Source: Narthecium ossifragum
Lineage: Eukaryota > Streptophyta > Magnoliopsida > Dioscoreales > Nartheciaceae
DNA: 64,000 nt
Reading direction: 5' to 3'
Assembly: GCA_963920575.1 (NCBI GenBank)
Contig: OY986973.1
Location: 15,734,062-15,798,061, forward strand
Below, in pieces: positions 46,684 through 57,600 of the stretch (the first letter of the stretch is position 1; each line of letters opens with the position of its first letter). The position numbers were made by a program, and so were the translations under genes. The notes beneath the pieces were generated by a model. It was not told the origin of the DNA and made no database searches. It saw nothing but the letters and a program-made list of their open reading frames with translations.

Positions 46684-47715
46684 ATGGCTAATTTTTATGT
46701 GCCACCGAGTGCCATGTCGACTGATGATTTGCCTTTTGGTTATGGACCCACTTACAATAATGACACATATGGTTTCTCTAATCCGGCATATGATTCACAT
46801 TCATACAATTATAATCCGAATTTTAGAAATTATACATACCCCAGTTATCAACCTCCTAACATTCAACCATGGAATATAGAAACACCGGCCCAAAATTCAG
46901 CACCTTATTTTGAGCAACAATGTCCTCCACAACCATCCTCTAACCCGACTATGGACACGATCATAAGTACACTTGCCAACATGAATGCTAGTATGGCCAA
47001 CATCAATGCTAAGATGGAAAAAATCGCAAAAGATATTAATTATAATGATCAATCAATTAAGAAAATAGAGACACAAATAGAACAATTAGCCCACAAGGTG
47101 TATTTATATTATGAGAATGAGGATTATGCATATAATTCTGTTCCAGTTGTTTGTGCTGATAATGCTTGTGATGCTTATGTTTCTAATGATAATAATGCAT
47201 GTCATGTTGAGATGTGTTCTAATGTTTTGCCGAATCATGCAACTATTGACAATATTTTGCCGGCTCCTGAAAATAATATTTCTAAATGTGATATTGATTA
47301 TGCTTTAGAAGCCCATTTCTTTAGTGATGATGAGGATTGTTGTGATAAATTGCCAGTTTTACATGATGTGTTGAATGATGATGTGGTGCCTATCTGCATT
47401 AATGATGACGAGGATAACCATGTTAGTGAGATCCTATGGCTGAAACCTCAAACTGAGCCTCTTCATTCTGCACTCTCCATACTAGTTGAACGTTGTGAGG
47501 AGGAGAAACCTAACATGAGTGAAAACCATGTTAATTTCTATCGTCCCTTCATCAAAAATCGTATCAAATCTTCTTTTCCTGTGCACACTTTGTTTGCTAT
47601 GGACATTTCTATTTTCTTTGATGAAGCATGCCTGCATACCTTCACCATGATTCAGACCATGTGTTTCTTCACATGGAACCATCGGCCTCCTAAAGCTTGT
47701 TTCGGGAGCGTCTAG
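46684..47715 (+). CDS. Gag-linker-like ORF of non-autonomous element
   Basis: A 343-residue intact frame. The N-terminal 90 residues are rich in Tyr, Asn and Pro (PFGYGPTYNNDTYGFSNPAY). They are followed by a likely coiled coil at about 97-140 (MDTIISTLANMNASM ... KKIETQIEQLA). This layout resembles the linker after the zinc knuckle in Athila gag (compare IQEIKSQITKLINSLS at 55950), but the capsid core and zinc knuckle are absent. The rest is acidic with many Asp and Cys, and the last 80 residues (NHVNFYRPFIKNRIKSSFPV onward) are unrecognised. An open frame this long without a stop in an otherwise non-coding element suggests it was kept by selection. Its role is unknown, and a packaging or RNA-binding role is only a guess. 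Confidence 0.6.
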   Translation: MANFYVPPSAMSTDDLPFGYGPTYNNDTYGFSNPAYDSHSYNYNPNFRNYTYPSYQPPNIQPWNIETPAQNSAPYFEQQCPPQPSSNPTMDTIISTLANMNASMANINAKMEKIAKDINYNDQSIKKIETQIEQLAHKVYLYYENEDYAYNSVPVVCADNACDAYVSNDNNACHVEMCSNVLPNHATIDNILPAPENNISKCDIDYALEAHFFSDDEDCCDKLPVLHDVLNDDVVPICINDDEDNHVSEILWLKPQTEPLHSALSILVERCEEEKPNMSENHVNFYRPFIKNRIKSSFPVHTLFAMDISIFFDEACLHTFTMIQTMCFFTWNHRPPKACFGSV

Positions 47716-47879
47716 CGAAAGACGTAAAATTACGCTCTTGCTGGGAGGAAACCCAGTTCTTAGGAGTTTATATTAATTTTTATGATTTTTTTTTCTGGTT
47801 TTTAGGAGTTTCCCCTAATTTTTTTTTAGATTTTGTTTCCCATTTTTCCCTATTTTTCCAATTTTTCCTGTGATTTTCT

Positions 47880-48670
47880 CTCTCCCCCTATCATTAGCTC
47901 AGCCCGTCGGCTCACCAGCGAGCCGGGACTTCATCGTCCCGGCTCCACCTGGCTTCCATCGGCTTGTCCCCGAGCCGACGACGCCGCCCACCGTCGCCAC
48001 CTCTCCGGCCGCCCTCACCCTTCCAAACCAGTCCCACAACCTCCGCCAACCCTCCGCCTCTTCATCCCCGGCCTCCTCCTCCCTCGACACTCTCTCCTCC
48101 GACGCCGGTGAGCCTCCCCTGTTCCCTCCGCCGTCGCCGATCTCCTCATCCATGGCCGTTCACTGCTCCAGAAGCTTCCTCCGGCCACTACGAAGCTTCC
48201 TCCACCAGCAAAACCATTGTTTGCTGGCTGGATCACTGTGTCCGACCACAGCGGTATCCACCCCGCCGGCGACCTTTAATCCAGCGTCTGGGAGCCCAAT
48301 TCTTCAATCAGCCGCCATAGGATAGTTAGTTGGCCCTCCACGATCCTTCGTAGATCCTTGCCAACCTCGATTGATATCTGGATCGCTGGAATCAATCTCC
48401 GGCCATCATCGTCCTCCGCGCCGTTCACCGCCGTTCCGCCGCCTGGAGGCCACTATTCCTCGATCAGACCTCACCGGAGAACTCCTTATGCTTCCACGAT
48501 GCTTCCTGTACCCTTCCCGTTCTCCGGCAAAGCCGTTTCACCGTCGATCCATCGCCGGCGTGCCTATTGCCGTCCGTTTGGGCACTGACCGTGATCTGCA
48601 TGCTCCCAGGCTCCGATTTCAGATCAGGAAATTTCTATCATCTATCCGGCCAATGCTGAGCATGATCTGA
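47880..48670 (+). other. GC-rich pyrimidine-biased insert in element
   Basis: Composition changes sharply from AT-rich to C-rich (CCGTCGCC, CTCCGGCC and similar). All three forward frames are Pro/Ser/Arg-rich and open for 70-150 codons, which follows from the composition and is not evidence of coding. It may be captured host DNA or a leader-type sequence. A similar C-rich stretch lies at 63110-63730. Confidence 0.5.
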
Positions 48671-50385
48671 CTTGCTAGACATCCTAGAGCAACCTCCTGT
48701 GTGTTCGTTTCTCTTTATTGCCGCCGATCTCGAACTCCAATCTCGCCGCGGACGGCCGCCGTGTGTGATGATGTTTTATGCGGATGATAACTGATGGTTG
48801 CCCTGCTTGGTTATTTTGGCCTTTTATTTCATTATCTATGATGTCTAGAAGATTATTTTTGATGTATTATCTCCTTTAATATTTATCTGTACATGTTATA
48901 TTTTTATGTGATGCATCTTTGTACAGATTAATATATCATGCAAAATACAAAGGAGACTATGCCAAAATTTTCTATGATTCTAATACCTTTTTGGACTTTT
49001 ATTTGTTATATTTGATCTTTTTGGAAAGGTATATATTTCTGTGACATGTTATGGTGGGGAAGGACGTATTTATTCAATGATGGTGATGCCTAAACTAAAA
49101 TTGGAAGAGAGAGAAATATATTTTTGAAGCGTTTATTATGGTTATCTCTACCCTTTATTACTTGATTTATTTTTATGACTTAGTGTAATTGGGGACAATT
49201 ACATTTAAGTTGGGGGTAGCATTCATAAATTTCATGCTCATATATTTTTCTGGTAACCAAATATTATACATCCCTTGAATTATGTCAAAAGAATGAAATT
49301 ATGATATGATTTGACAAAGGTGCATGTTTTAGAAATTTATTTTATGAATTAGTCTGAGACTTGTATGTCATATAAGAAATAGTAAATTTTTGCTATGCAT
49401 GATGTTATTTCTATACTTTAACACTTTTACCATGATTTAAGGATAGCTTGACATATCCTAATGCACATGTTCACTTCCACATGTTAAGGGGTTGATATTA
49501 GATTCTAAGCATGATACTGGGATAGGTTTACAATTTTATGTCATGACACAGAAAATACATGAACACAGGCAATTATCTGAGTATAAAAAAAAAAGGAAAA
49601 AAAAAAAAGATCTTCAACTTAGTAACCGGGCAGTGCGCCTAGCCAGCGTGGTGTTCGCGTAAAACGGTTGAATTTCCTGAAAAAAAATGACTAGTTATGA
49701 TTTGTAGCATTCATGGTTTGAGCATTAGAGTCTGAAGAGTGTTCTACACTTAGTGCCCTAAAACCGTCTGGTTTGGGAGTCACCGGCTTGAACCTTGTTA
49801 CATGGACCATGAAGAAAGCTTAAGAAATCATAACATTGCACATGCCATATAAAAAAAAAGAGAGAAAAAAAAAGAAAAAAACAGATATTGCTATGTGATA
49901 AGTGGAAGATATGTGCTTGGATAGGATTGTGATCTTGAATAGTTGAAGTGTTTAGATATAATTGATGCTCTGAAGCATGTGGAACCCCATTCACACACAG
50001 GAGTGTTCAAGTTATTTTTAATCATGATTAAATATGTTGAAGTGTTGGAAATATGTTATGACATGTTTTGATTTACTATGTTTTTATGCGACTATGAGTT
50101 GAAGGGTATATTTATGGATATTATTTCTATTTCATGCATTAGAGTTGATGAATATTGTGAATGATTTCTAATGATATATTCAAGGGAATGTATTGATGTT
50201 TGTGGGTGTCATCCCTGAAAACCCTCAGGAGACTATAACTCCTCCACTGGGGTAACCCAGGGGTTTAAAGGCTTGTTGCAATGCTAAGTGCAATCGTGAG
50301 ACCTACGAAAGTGGCTAGTTAGATTTATTACTTTCTTTTTATATTTTCTTTGCTCGAGGACTAGCAAAGTGTAAGTTGGGGGGTG
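48671..50385 (+). other. Non-coding 3' part of non-autonomous element
   Basis: AT-rich, no gene. It contains an internal purine tract after GGGGACAATTACATTTAAG (49191-49221, AAGTTGGGGGTAG), a motif GTAACCGGG...CGCGTAAAACGGT at 49622-49668 shared with the Athila element, and the terminal tract GTAAGTTGGGGGGTG just before the 3' LTR stub. Confidence 0.7.
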
Positions 50386-50420
50386 TGATGAGTCACTAAA
50401 TATTCGTAATTAGACCCCTT

Positions 50421-50744
50421 AATTCCCCAGAATCTAGACTTCAAGAGCTTTCCAACCATATATGGCACATCATCTGATTCTTCATGAGCAGGTACAGATT
50501 AATTGTTGAAGTTGATCCATATACTCTTTTTAGCTTCTTTTAGCTCCAATTTCCTGCATTTTCCAAACAACCATGTGAAGCAACATATAGATATAAAAAT
50601 AGTAATAAAGATGCTGATTAAGGATAATAATCTAGCAATTGAGATGGTTTTAAGGTTGTTCAGAGTGCACTTTCATGCACTCATCAGAAAACAACAACAG
50701 TGTTGTCTCCCAGCTCAAGTCTAACGGATGCCACGGGTCCCACA
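50421..50744 (-). repeat. Inverted duplication, left arm
   Basis: The minus strand reproduces 52577-52901: 57 bases of Tekay LTR followed by the first 265 bases of the Athila 5' LTR, with only a few differences. The arms are separated by 1.8 kb. The left border shares AATT with the truncated LTR of the element before it. Confidence 0.9.
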
Positions 50745-52634
50745 GCCGGGGGCATTTTGGTAAATATGCCCTCTGGTGGTCGGTTTCATACCCGCGTTCC
50801 ACACACCACCTTGGATTGATGTATGTGTTTGATTAGAATATCTAGGGTGCGTTCGATCGGAGGATCGGAGCTCGATCGGGAAAGATCGAATCGGACGGCT
50901 GAGATAGATCCAGAGTTTCTATATAAGCCCTATCCCTTTCTTCTCTTTCCCTCTCTCCTTCTCCTGTCGTTTTCTTCCCTTCTCTCTCCTTCGGCTGAGC
51001 TAGGGTTTGGAGACTTGGGCTTCGGAGCGCGGATCTTGGCGGCTTGACCGGCTGGACGCGTGGAGGAGCTACCCTACTTGCTCAAGTAGGTGTTTCTACC
51101 TCGATCCTTGGATCGGGTTCTCCTAGGATAGGATTATTGCTCTTTCGCTGTAGGAATACTTGTTGGAATGCTTTGTAGCTCTTTGTACATGTGATGTTGT
51201 TCATTTCCGGTATTCCTACATTGCGAATTCAGTATTCTAACGGTTAGTTTTCGTATTATTGCCGTTTTGTCGTTTTTGTCCATTTGGACCTAGATAGGAG
51301 ATTTAACCGTCAAAAACTGGATTTCTTCATTCCATTAGCTTTCCCATTGTTAAATACACTTGCTTGCGAAATTTCATCTTGTTCCAACTTGATTTGATCC
51401 TTGAAATCCAAATAAATGGATTTTCGGCACTGTTCTGATGAACTGTGACAAGGGCTCGACGGTCGATCGGTGCATCGACTGTCAAGTGTTGTTTTACTCT
51501 TTCTGGGCCTGGCGGTCGACCGTCGGATCGACCGTCGTATTGTCCGTCAAGCTCTGTCGGGATTTTGGCCTCCCACGGTCGATGGACCGATCGACCGTGG
51601 GCTTCCTCCCTTTTTCATCCCGCCTCACGGTCGACCGTCGGATCGACCGTCACATCGACCGTGAGGCTCTGTCTCGTTTTGGGCTTCCCACGGTCGATGG
51701 GCCGGTCGACCGTCGCCCATGTGTTTTCCCCGTTTTGGCCTCACGGTCGACCGTGGCATCGACCGTGACATCGTCCGTGGTCTCACGGTCGATCCCCGGA
51801 TCGACCGTGACATCGTCTGTGACCCCCTTGTACTTGGTTTTCTGGCTTTTCTTGGATGGATTTGATTGGTGATTAATATCTAGACGTGTTGGGATGTATG
51901 TGTGTGGATTTTATGGGGTTTTCAAAGGATTTCCATCGGTTTTGAGGATCGATTTGAGTATTCTTTCCTTTTTGAGAAATCCTATGGTTTTGATTGCATT
52001 TAATACATGTTTGGATGTAGTTAATTGCTAAATGGTGTGCTTAGCCATTAACTAGCTATGAGTGCTAGTTAATGAGGAATTGTGAAACCTTAGCCTCTTG
52101 CCGGCGAGTGCCGAGGGCTATTGTATATCTGTGGAACTCATAACTACTGATGTGACATGTAGAGACATCTACGATAGATGTTTGCCTAGGCTCATGCATT
52201 GTGTGCATTAGAGGCATTTGAGTTTAGGCGGGCGATGGTTTGGGTCGCCGATCCGAGGCTCTCGGGTAGCTCGGATCTAGCCTTAGGGCCGTGGCTGGGT
52301 AGTCAGGAATAGGGTGTGATCTTGTATCATTTGAATCTCTTGTTATTGAGGATTGGTGATAGTTGACTCTGATCAGTGTTTGAGGTTTAGAGGTCGTGTT
52401 GTCTTCCAAAGCCAAGTGCTAAGGATGGATGTCGATGCGTTCCCGACGTGGTTTCCCCAATGCATGGTTCTCCTGCTTGGGTAAGGGTGATCCTGCATGT
52501 TACTGTTTCGTGGCCTCCTGGTAACATGTTCAGGAGAAAGGTTTCATGGCAGGAGCCCTTGGGACATCGACAGGGTTGTGGGACCCGTGGCATCCGTTAG
52601 ACTTGAGCTGGGAGACAACACTGTTGTTGTTTTC
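50745..52634 (+). mobile_element. Divergent Tekay LTR piece B
   Basis: Matches 35722-37597 of the 5' LTR, about 85% by eye, including a TATA box near 50920, the TCGACCGT array (51458-51830) and the downstream AT-rich part. The first 110 bp and the last 430 bp are missing. It is clearly less similar to the 5' LTR than pieces A and C, and it overlaps piece A in content, so it comes from a different Tekay copy. Confidence 0.8.
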
Positions 52635-52901
52635 TGATGAGTGCATGAAAGTGCACTCTGAACAACCTTAAAACCATCTCAATTGCTAGATTATTATCCT
52701 TAATCAGCATCTTTATTACTATTTTTTATATCTATATGTTGCTTCACATGGTTGTTTGGAAAATGCAGGAAATTGGAGCTAAAAGAAGCTGAAAAGAGTA
52801 TATGGATCAACTTCAACAATTAATATGTACCTGCTCATGAAGAATTAGATGATGTGCCATATATGGTTGGAAAGCTCTTGAAGTCTAGATTCTGGGGAAT
52901 T
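52577..52901 (+). repeat. Inverted duplication, right arm
   Basis: Spans the junction between Tekay LTR piece B and the Athila 5' LTR, and is repeated in reverse at 50421-50744. Because the junction itself is copied, the inversion happened after the Athila element came to lie next to piece B. Confidence 0.9.
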
Positions 52902-54362
52902 TTACGGTTCGTGATTCCGAGTTTCCTAGAAGAAGTTACGGCAATTTCAGTACCGATGCACAGTCTGAATGGCAGAAAGGAAAATAAGCTGGAAGTCCGA
53001 GCGATCCGCCGATCGATCGGACCTGACAAAATCGTGATAGAACATGCGTTATTTGGCTGAATATGATCCGATCGATCCCTCCTTCGCTCCCATAGGGTCC
53101 GATCGATCCGACACCAATGGTCCGATCGATCGGACTCGGAAAAAGTCAAAAACAGCGGATTTTTACTCAACCAATCGATCCAACATACATAATCCGATCG
53201 ATCGGACTTGGGAATTAAAGGGTGACAGAACGTATGCTTTTTAAAGGAGCAGAGTTCGATCGATCCGTCCATCGATCGGACACGGGCGAAGCTAGAAGAT
53301 TGGAGATCTCAAGAGACCGATCGATCCAACATCCCGAGAAGGATCGATCGGACTTGCCCAGTGACGAAAATCAACGGTTTTGATTAATCCGAGTTTACTA
53401 ATTCTTGGACCCTATAAATAGGAAACTTAGGGCTAATAAAAGGGCGACTTCTTGGACGTTTTTGTAGGCTCTTTTCAGGAGTTTTTCAAGAGGAAAAAGA
53501 TGGAGACATCTCCATCTATGCCCGAGTAATCTGCGGGCATGGCGGACGGATGATCTAGCGAGGATTAGGGTTTCTTCTCCAACGATGGTTCATGTTTTTA
53601 ATCTTTATTGTTAAACTCTTCTTATGTATTGGATCTTCACAGATTGCTTTGTGGTTAAACATTATTATAAATCCAGTCATGCTTCTTTTATGATATTGTG
53701 ATCCCATAGTTATCTCCTTCAATTCTCCTACCGAGTCTCGTGAGACCTTTGCTATACATTGCCCGTAGTGACAGCTGGTATTGTATATTCTTAGGGATCT
53801 GGTTAGATAAGGTTGGGGCTCTATACCGTGAGATCTTTACTATGCATTGCCGATTGTGAGAGTTGGTATTGTGTATTCTTAGAGATCCGGTTAGAGTTAG
53901 GGCTTTGTCCCGATGAACGTTTGCTGCGCGTTGCCTGTAGTGACAGCCGGTAGCGTGTATTCTTAGGTTTGGTTGGATGAAGTTAGAACTATAAAAAGGA
54001 AGAACCAATCATAGGAAGAGACATTTATATTTTATCAGATTCATAATTCTATATCTTCCGGTTAAGGCGATTGGGATGTGAATCCCTTAACTGAGTATTA
54101 TATGAACCATTAAGAAGAGAAGAACCTTAATCCGAGTGAAGTGATTCCTGAAGTCTAGCCTCATTCAAATATTGATTTCTTTCGTTAGCTTTATCTTACC
54201 ATTACATCTTCGATCTATTTTCTTAACTTTCATCGCTCTTGATTGTTTTCAATTCATTGTTATCTGTGTTTCTGGATCTTTCCTGCTTGTTTCTCTGTGG
54301 GAATCGACCTCTCTTATGCTGTACTGCACCGCGACCGCTGTGCGTGATACATTTGAGCGACA
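52635..54362 (+). mobile_element. Athila 5' LTR
   Basis: Starts TGATGAGTGCATGAAAGTGC and ends TTTGAGCGACA. TATAAATA lies at 53413. Between 52995 and 53350 it holds about ten CCGATCGATCGG-type palindromes. Differences from the 3' LTR cluster at 53440-53520. Confidence 0.93.
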
Positions 54363-54370
54363 TAAAAAAT

Positions 54371-54388
54371 TGGCGCCGTTGCCGGGGA
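54371..54388 (+). promoter_or_regulatory. Primer-binding site, tRNA-Asp
   Basis: TGGCGCCGTTGCCGGGGA starts eight bases after the LTR. It is identical to the site at 46281, and its last 15 bases are identical to 14677-14691 at the 3' end of the tRNA-Asp gene. Confidence 0.95.
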
Positions 54389-54623
54389 GAAGGTTCAGAA
54401 AAGCGCCAGAATCATCAGATTACAGTGATTGTAGACACCGAAAGCGGTAACTTCGTTCAGTTTCTTTAGTTTTTATTTTTTTTTTATTGCAGATTTGATT
54501 TTTCTTCTCTATTAGGATTGTTTTCTTTTATTCGGTTTTAGTTAGTAAGTCTAGTTTCAATTATTTTTTTTGCTTATTTTCTTTAGTTGGTTCGCATCTT
54601 TTGAATTGCGTGTTTGCTGGTGT

Positions 54624-57600
54624 ATGCCTCGGTATAGAGACGAACTAGGCAGATTTGCTAGACGCCCCGAGGGTGATTCTGAAACTTCTGATAGTGAGAC
54701 ATATATTGCTGATCTTTTTGACGCACAGTCACAAACTTCACATCATACTTTCATTCTGGCTGAACACGAGGAACAACAAGCTCCTAGGAGTTTGCAAGAA
54801 TATTTGCATCCAACACGCACTGCTAAACCTTCATGCATCATGTTTCCACCTAATGCAGCACATGTTGACTTTAAACCTGGCATGATTCAGTTGCTTCCTA
54901 CCTTTCATAGGTTGGAAAATGAAAATCCATATGTGCATATTAGGGAGTTTGAGGAAGTAGTAGCGACCTTCCATGGCCAACCAGGTGCACTAGATATGAT
55001 CCGACTTAAGTTCTTTCCCTTCTCTCTAAAGGATAGAGCAAAGAGTTGGTTATATTCCTTGAGGCCACGATCTATAGGATCTTGGGTTGAAATGACACAG
55101 ATACTTTTCAACAAGTATTTCCCACAGCACAAAACCAATGCACTTAAGAGACAGATTTCGATCTTTACACAGAAGGATAGCGAAACTCTGTATCAGGCGT
55201 GGGAACGATTTAAAGACATGTTGAATTTATGTCCTCATCATGGATATGAACGTTGGCGTCTTGTTAGTTATTTCTATGATGGTTTAACTGTTAGAGAACG
55301 CCAATTTGTTGAGATGATGTGTAATGGTGAATTTTTGCAAAAAGATCCTGACGCAGCTATTGAGTATTTGACAGAGCTTGCTGAGAAAGCTCATACATGG
55401 ACTGGACCGAATGCAACAGAAAGTAGAAACAGGGCCAGACTACCACTGCAACAACAAGGTGGAGGAATTTATCAGCTGCGGGAGGAGGATGCACTCAAGG
55501 CAAAATTGGAGAGTCTAACAAGGGAGCTGGAGCTATTAAAGACCAAAGATATGATGACAGCCCGAACCTCTCCATACAATGAACCTACAAGACCGGCTGG
55601 GCCATGTGCGATCTGTCAAGGCGCGGACCACCAGATTGATGATTGCCCCACCTATGCTGAGATGAGAGGTGTGTACGATGAGCATTGTAACGCTGTAGGC
55701 GGATTCAGGAGGCCATACACTCCCTATTCAGAGACGTATAATCCAGGATGGCGAGAGCATCCGAACTTCAGCTGGAAGTCGAACGCTCCACAGAGCAACG
55801 AGCATCATCAACCGCCACCTAATAAGCCTTTTTCTAACCCTCCTTATAATACATCTGGTTTTCCTAGGCCTACATTTAATGATAATTTACAGGAATTGAA
55901 ATCTATGATTGTGCAGGAATCTAAGGAAAGGAAGGAGGATATTCAAGAGATCAAGAGCCAGATCACAAAGTTGATCAACTCTTTGAGCGTGCATGAACGA
56001 GGGAAGTTCCCAGCTCAACCTCAACAAACGCAGGTATCTAGTGTTGAGCAAAATAATGTGAAGGAGATGAATGCCATAACTACAAGAAGCGGGAAGACAA
56101 CAAAAAGCCCTTCCCAAGAGGCCACCGAATCTCCTATTGCTATTGAAGAAGAGGACCGAATTGAGGAGGACCATGTAGAGACCGATCATTCAGATGGCCC
56201 TACACCAGGTGACTTTCAGGTACGTGTCCCTTTCCCTCAGGCATTGAAATCCACTAAATTTACTATGGAGCCCAACAGCGAGATTTTGGAGCATCTTCGG
56301 CAGGTTAAGGTAAACCTTCCTCTTTTGCATGTTATTAAGCAAATTCCTACATATGCTAAAGTGATTAAAGATTTATGCACTATGAAGAGACGACATCATG
56401 TAAAGAAAACTGCATTTTTAACAGAGCAGGTTAGTGCATTGCTTCAGCACAGGATTCCTCCTAAATATAAGGATCCTGGCTGTCCTACTGTGTCTTGTTT
56501 CATTGGAGAGCATGAAGTAGGACAAGCTTTATTAGATCCTGGTGCAAGTGTCAATTTAATGCCATATTCTGTTTACTTGCAACTTGGTTTAGGACAGATT
56601 AAGTCAACATCTGTGGTTTTGAAATTGGCGGATAGATCCACGAAAACTCTACGAGGAGTAGTAGAGGATGTGCTTGTTCAAATAGATAAATTTTATTATC
56701 CTGTTGATTTCTTAGTCTTGGATACTCAGGCTGTAGTAACTGCTGATTCTAGAATTCCTATTATTTTAGGAAGACCGTTTCTTGCTACTGCTAATGCTAT
56801 AATTAATTGCAGGAATGGTTTAATGAAATTAACTTTTGGGAATATGACTTTAGAAATTAATGTTTTTAATGTTGCTAAGCAGCCTGATGAGGATGATGAA
56901 TGCCAACAGACTTACCAGATTGATTTGCTCACTGAAGAGGAGTTTGCTTCCACTGAAATTAATTTTCTTGAATTAGATTTGGATGAAAATGTTGATGTTG
57001 ATGGTATGTGTAAAAATTTGGAACATTGTTCTTTTGCAGGTCCATGGAATCCAAAGTTTGAAGAACTGCCAGAAAAAGGACAGCCACCAACACCATCATC
57101 AGTAGAGCCGCCCAAACTGGACCTGAAGCCGCTTCCTCAAGGTTTAAAGCACGCCTATCTTGGTCCAGGTGATACATACCCAGTGATTATTTCTTCAGCA
57201 TTAACTGCAGAGCAAGGTGAGCAATTACTTAGCATTTTGAATGAGCATAAATCAGCTATTGGATGGAGTATAGCAGATCTGAAAGGTATTAGTCCCTTGA
57301 TATGTTCCCATATGATTAATCTTGAACAAGGGGTTGTACCTCGCAGGGATCCTCAGCGTAGGTTGAACTCTACAATGAAAGAGGTAGTAAAAACTGAAGT
57401 GTTGAAATTATTAGATGCAGGGATTATCTATCCTATTGCTGATAGCAAATGGGTAAGTCCTACACAGGTTGTGCCTAAAAAATTTGGTGTCACTGTTGTT
57501 AAAAATGAAAGTGGAGACTTTGTCCCCACTAAATTAGTGACAGGATGGCGTATGTGCATTGATTATAGAAAATTGAATGCTGCCACCCGTAAGGATCATT

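Larger units (their letters stand above)
44825..50424 (+). mobile_element. Non-autonomous Athila-like element, 3' truncated
   Basis: The 5' LTR (44825-46275), a tRNA-Asp primer site, about 4.1 kb of internal sequence, a terminal purine tract (50371-50385) and only the first 39 bases of the 3' LTR (TGATGAGTCACTAAATATTC onward) are present. It contains one open frame (46684-47715) and no protease, reverse transcriptase or integrase. Primer site, two purine tracts and a motif near 49622 are shared with the Athila element at 52635, so that type probably supplied its enzymes. The 3' LTR stops where an inverted Athila LTR fragment begins, sharing the bases AATT at the join. Confidence 0.85.

Noticed and set aside
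47870..48670. Overlapping Pro/Ser-rich open frames
   Set aside because: Several frames on both strands are open at once, which follows from the high C content. There is no domain or start context.
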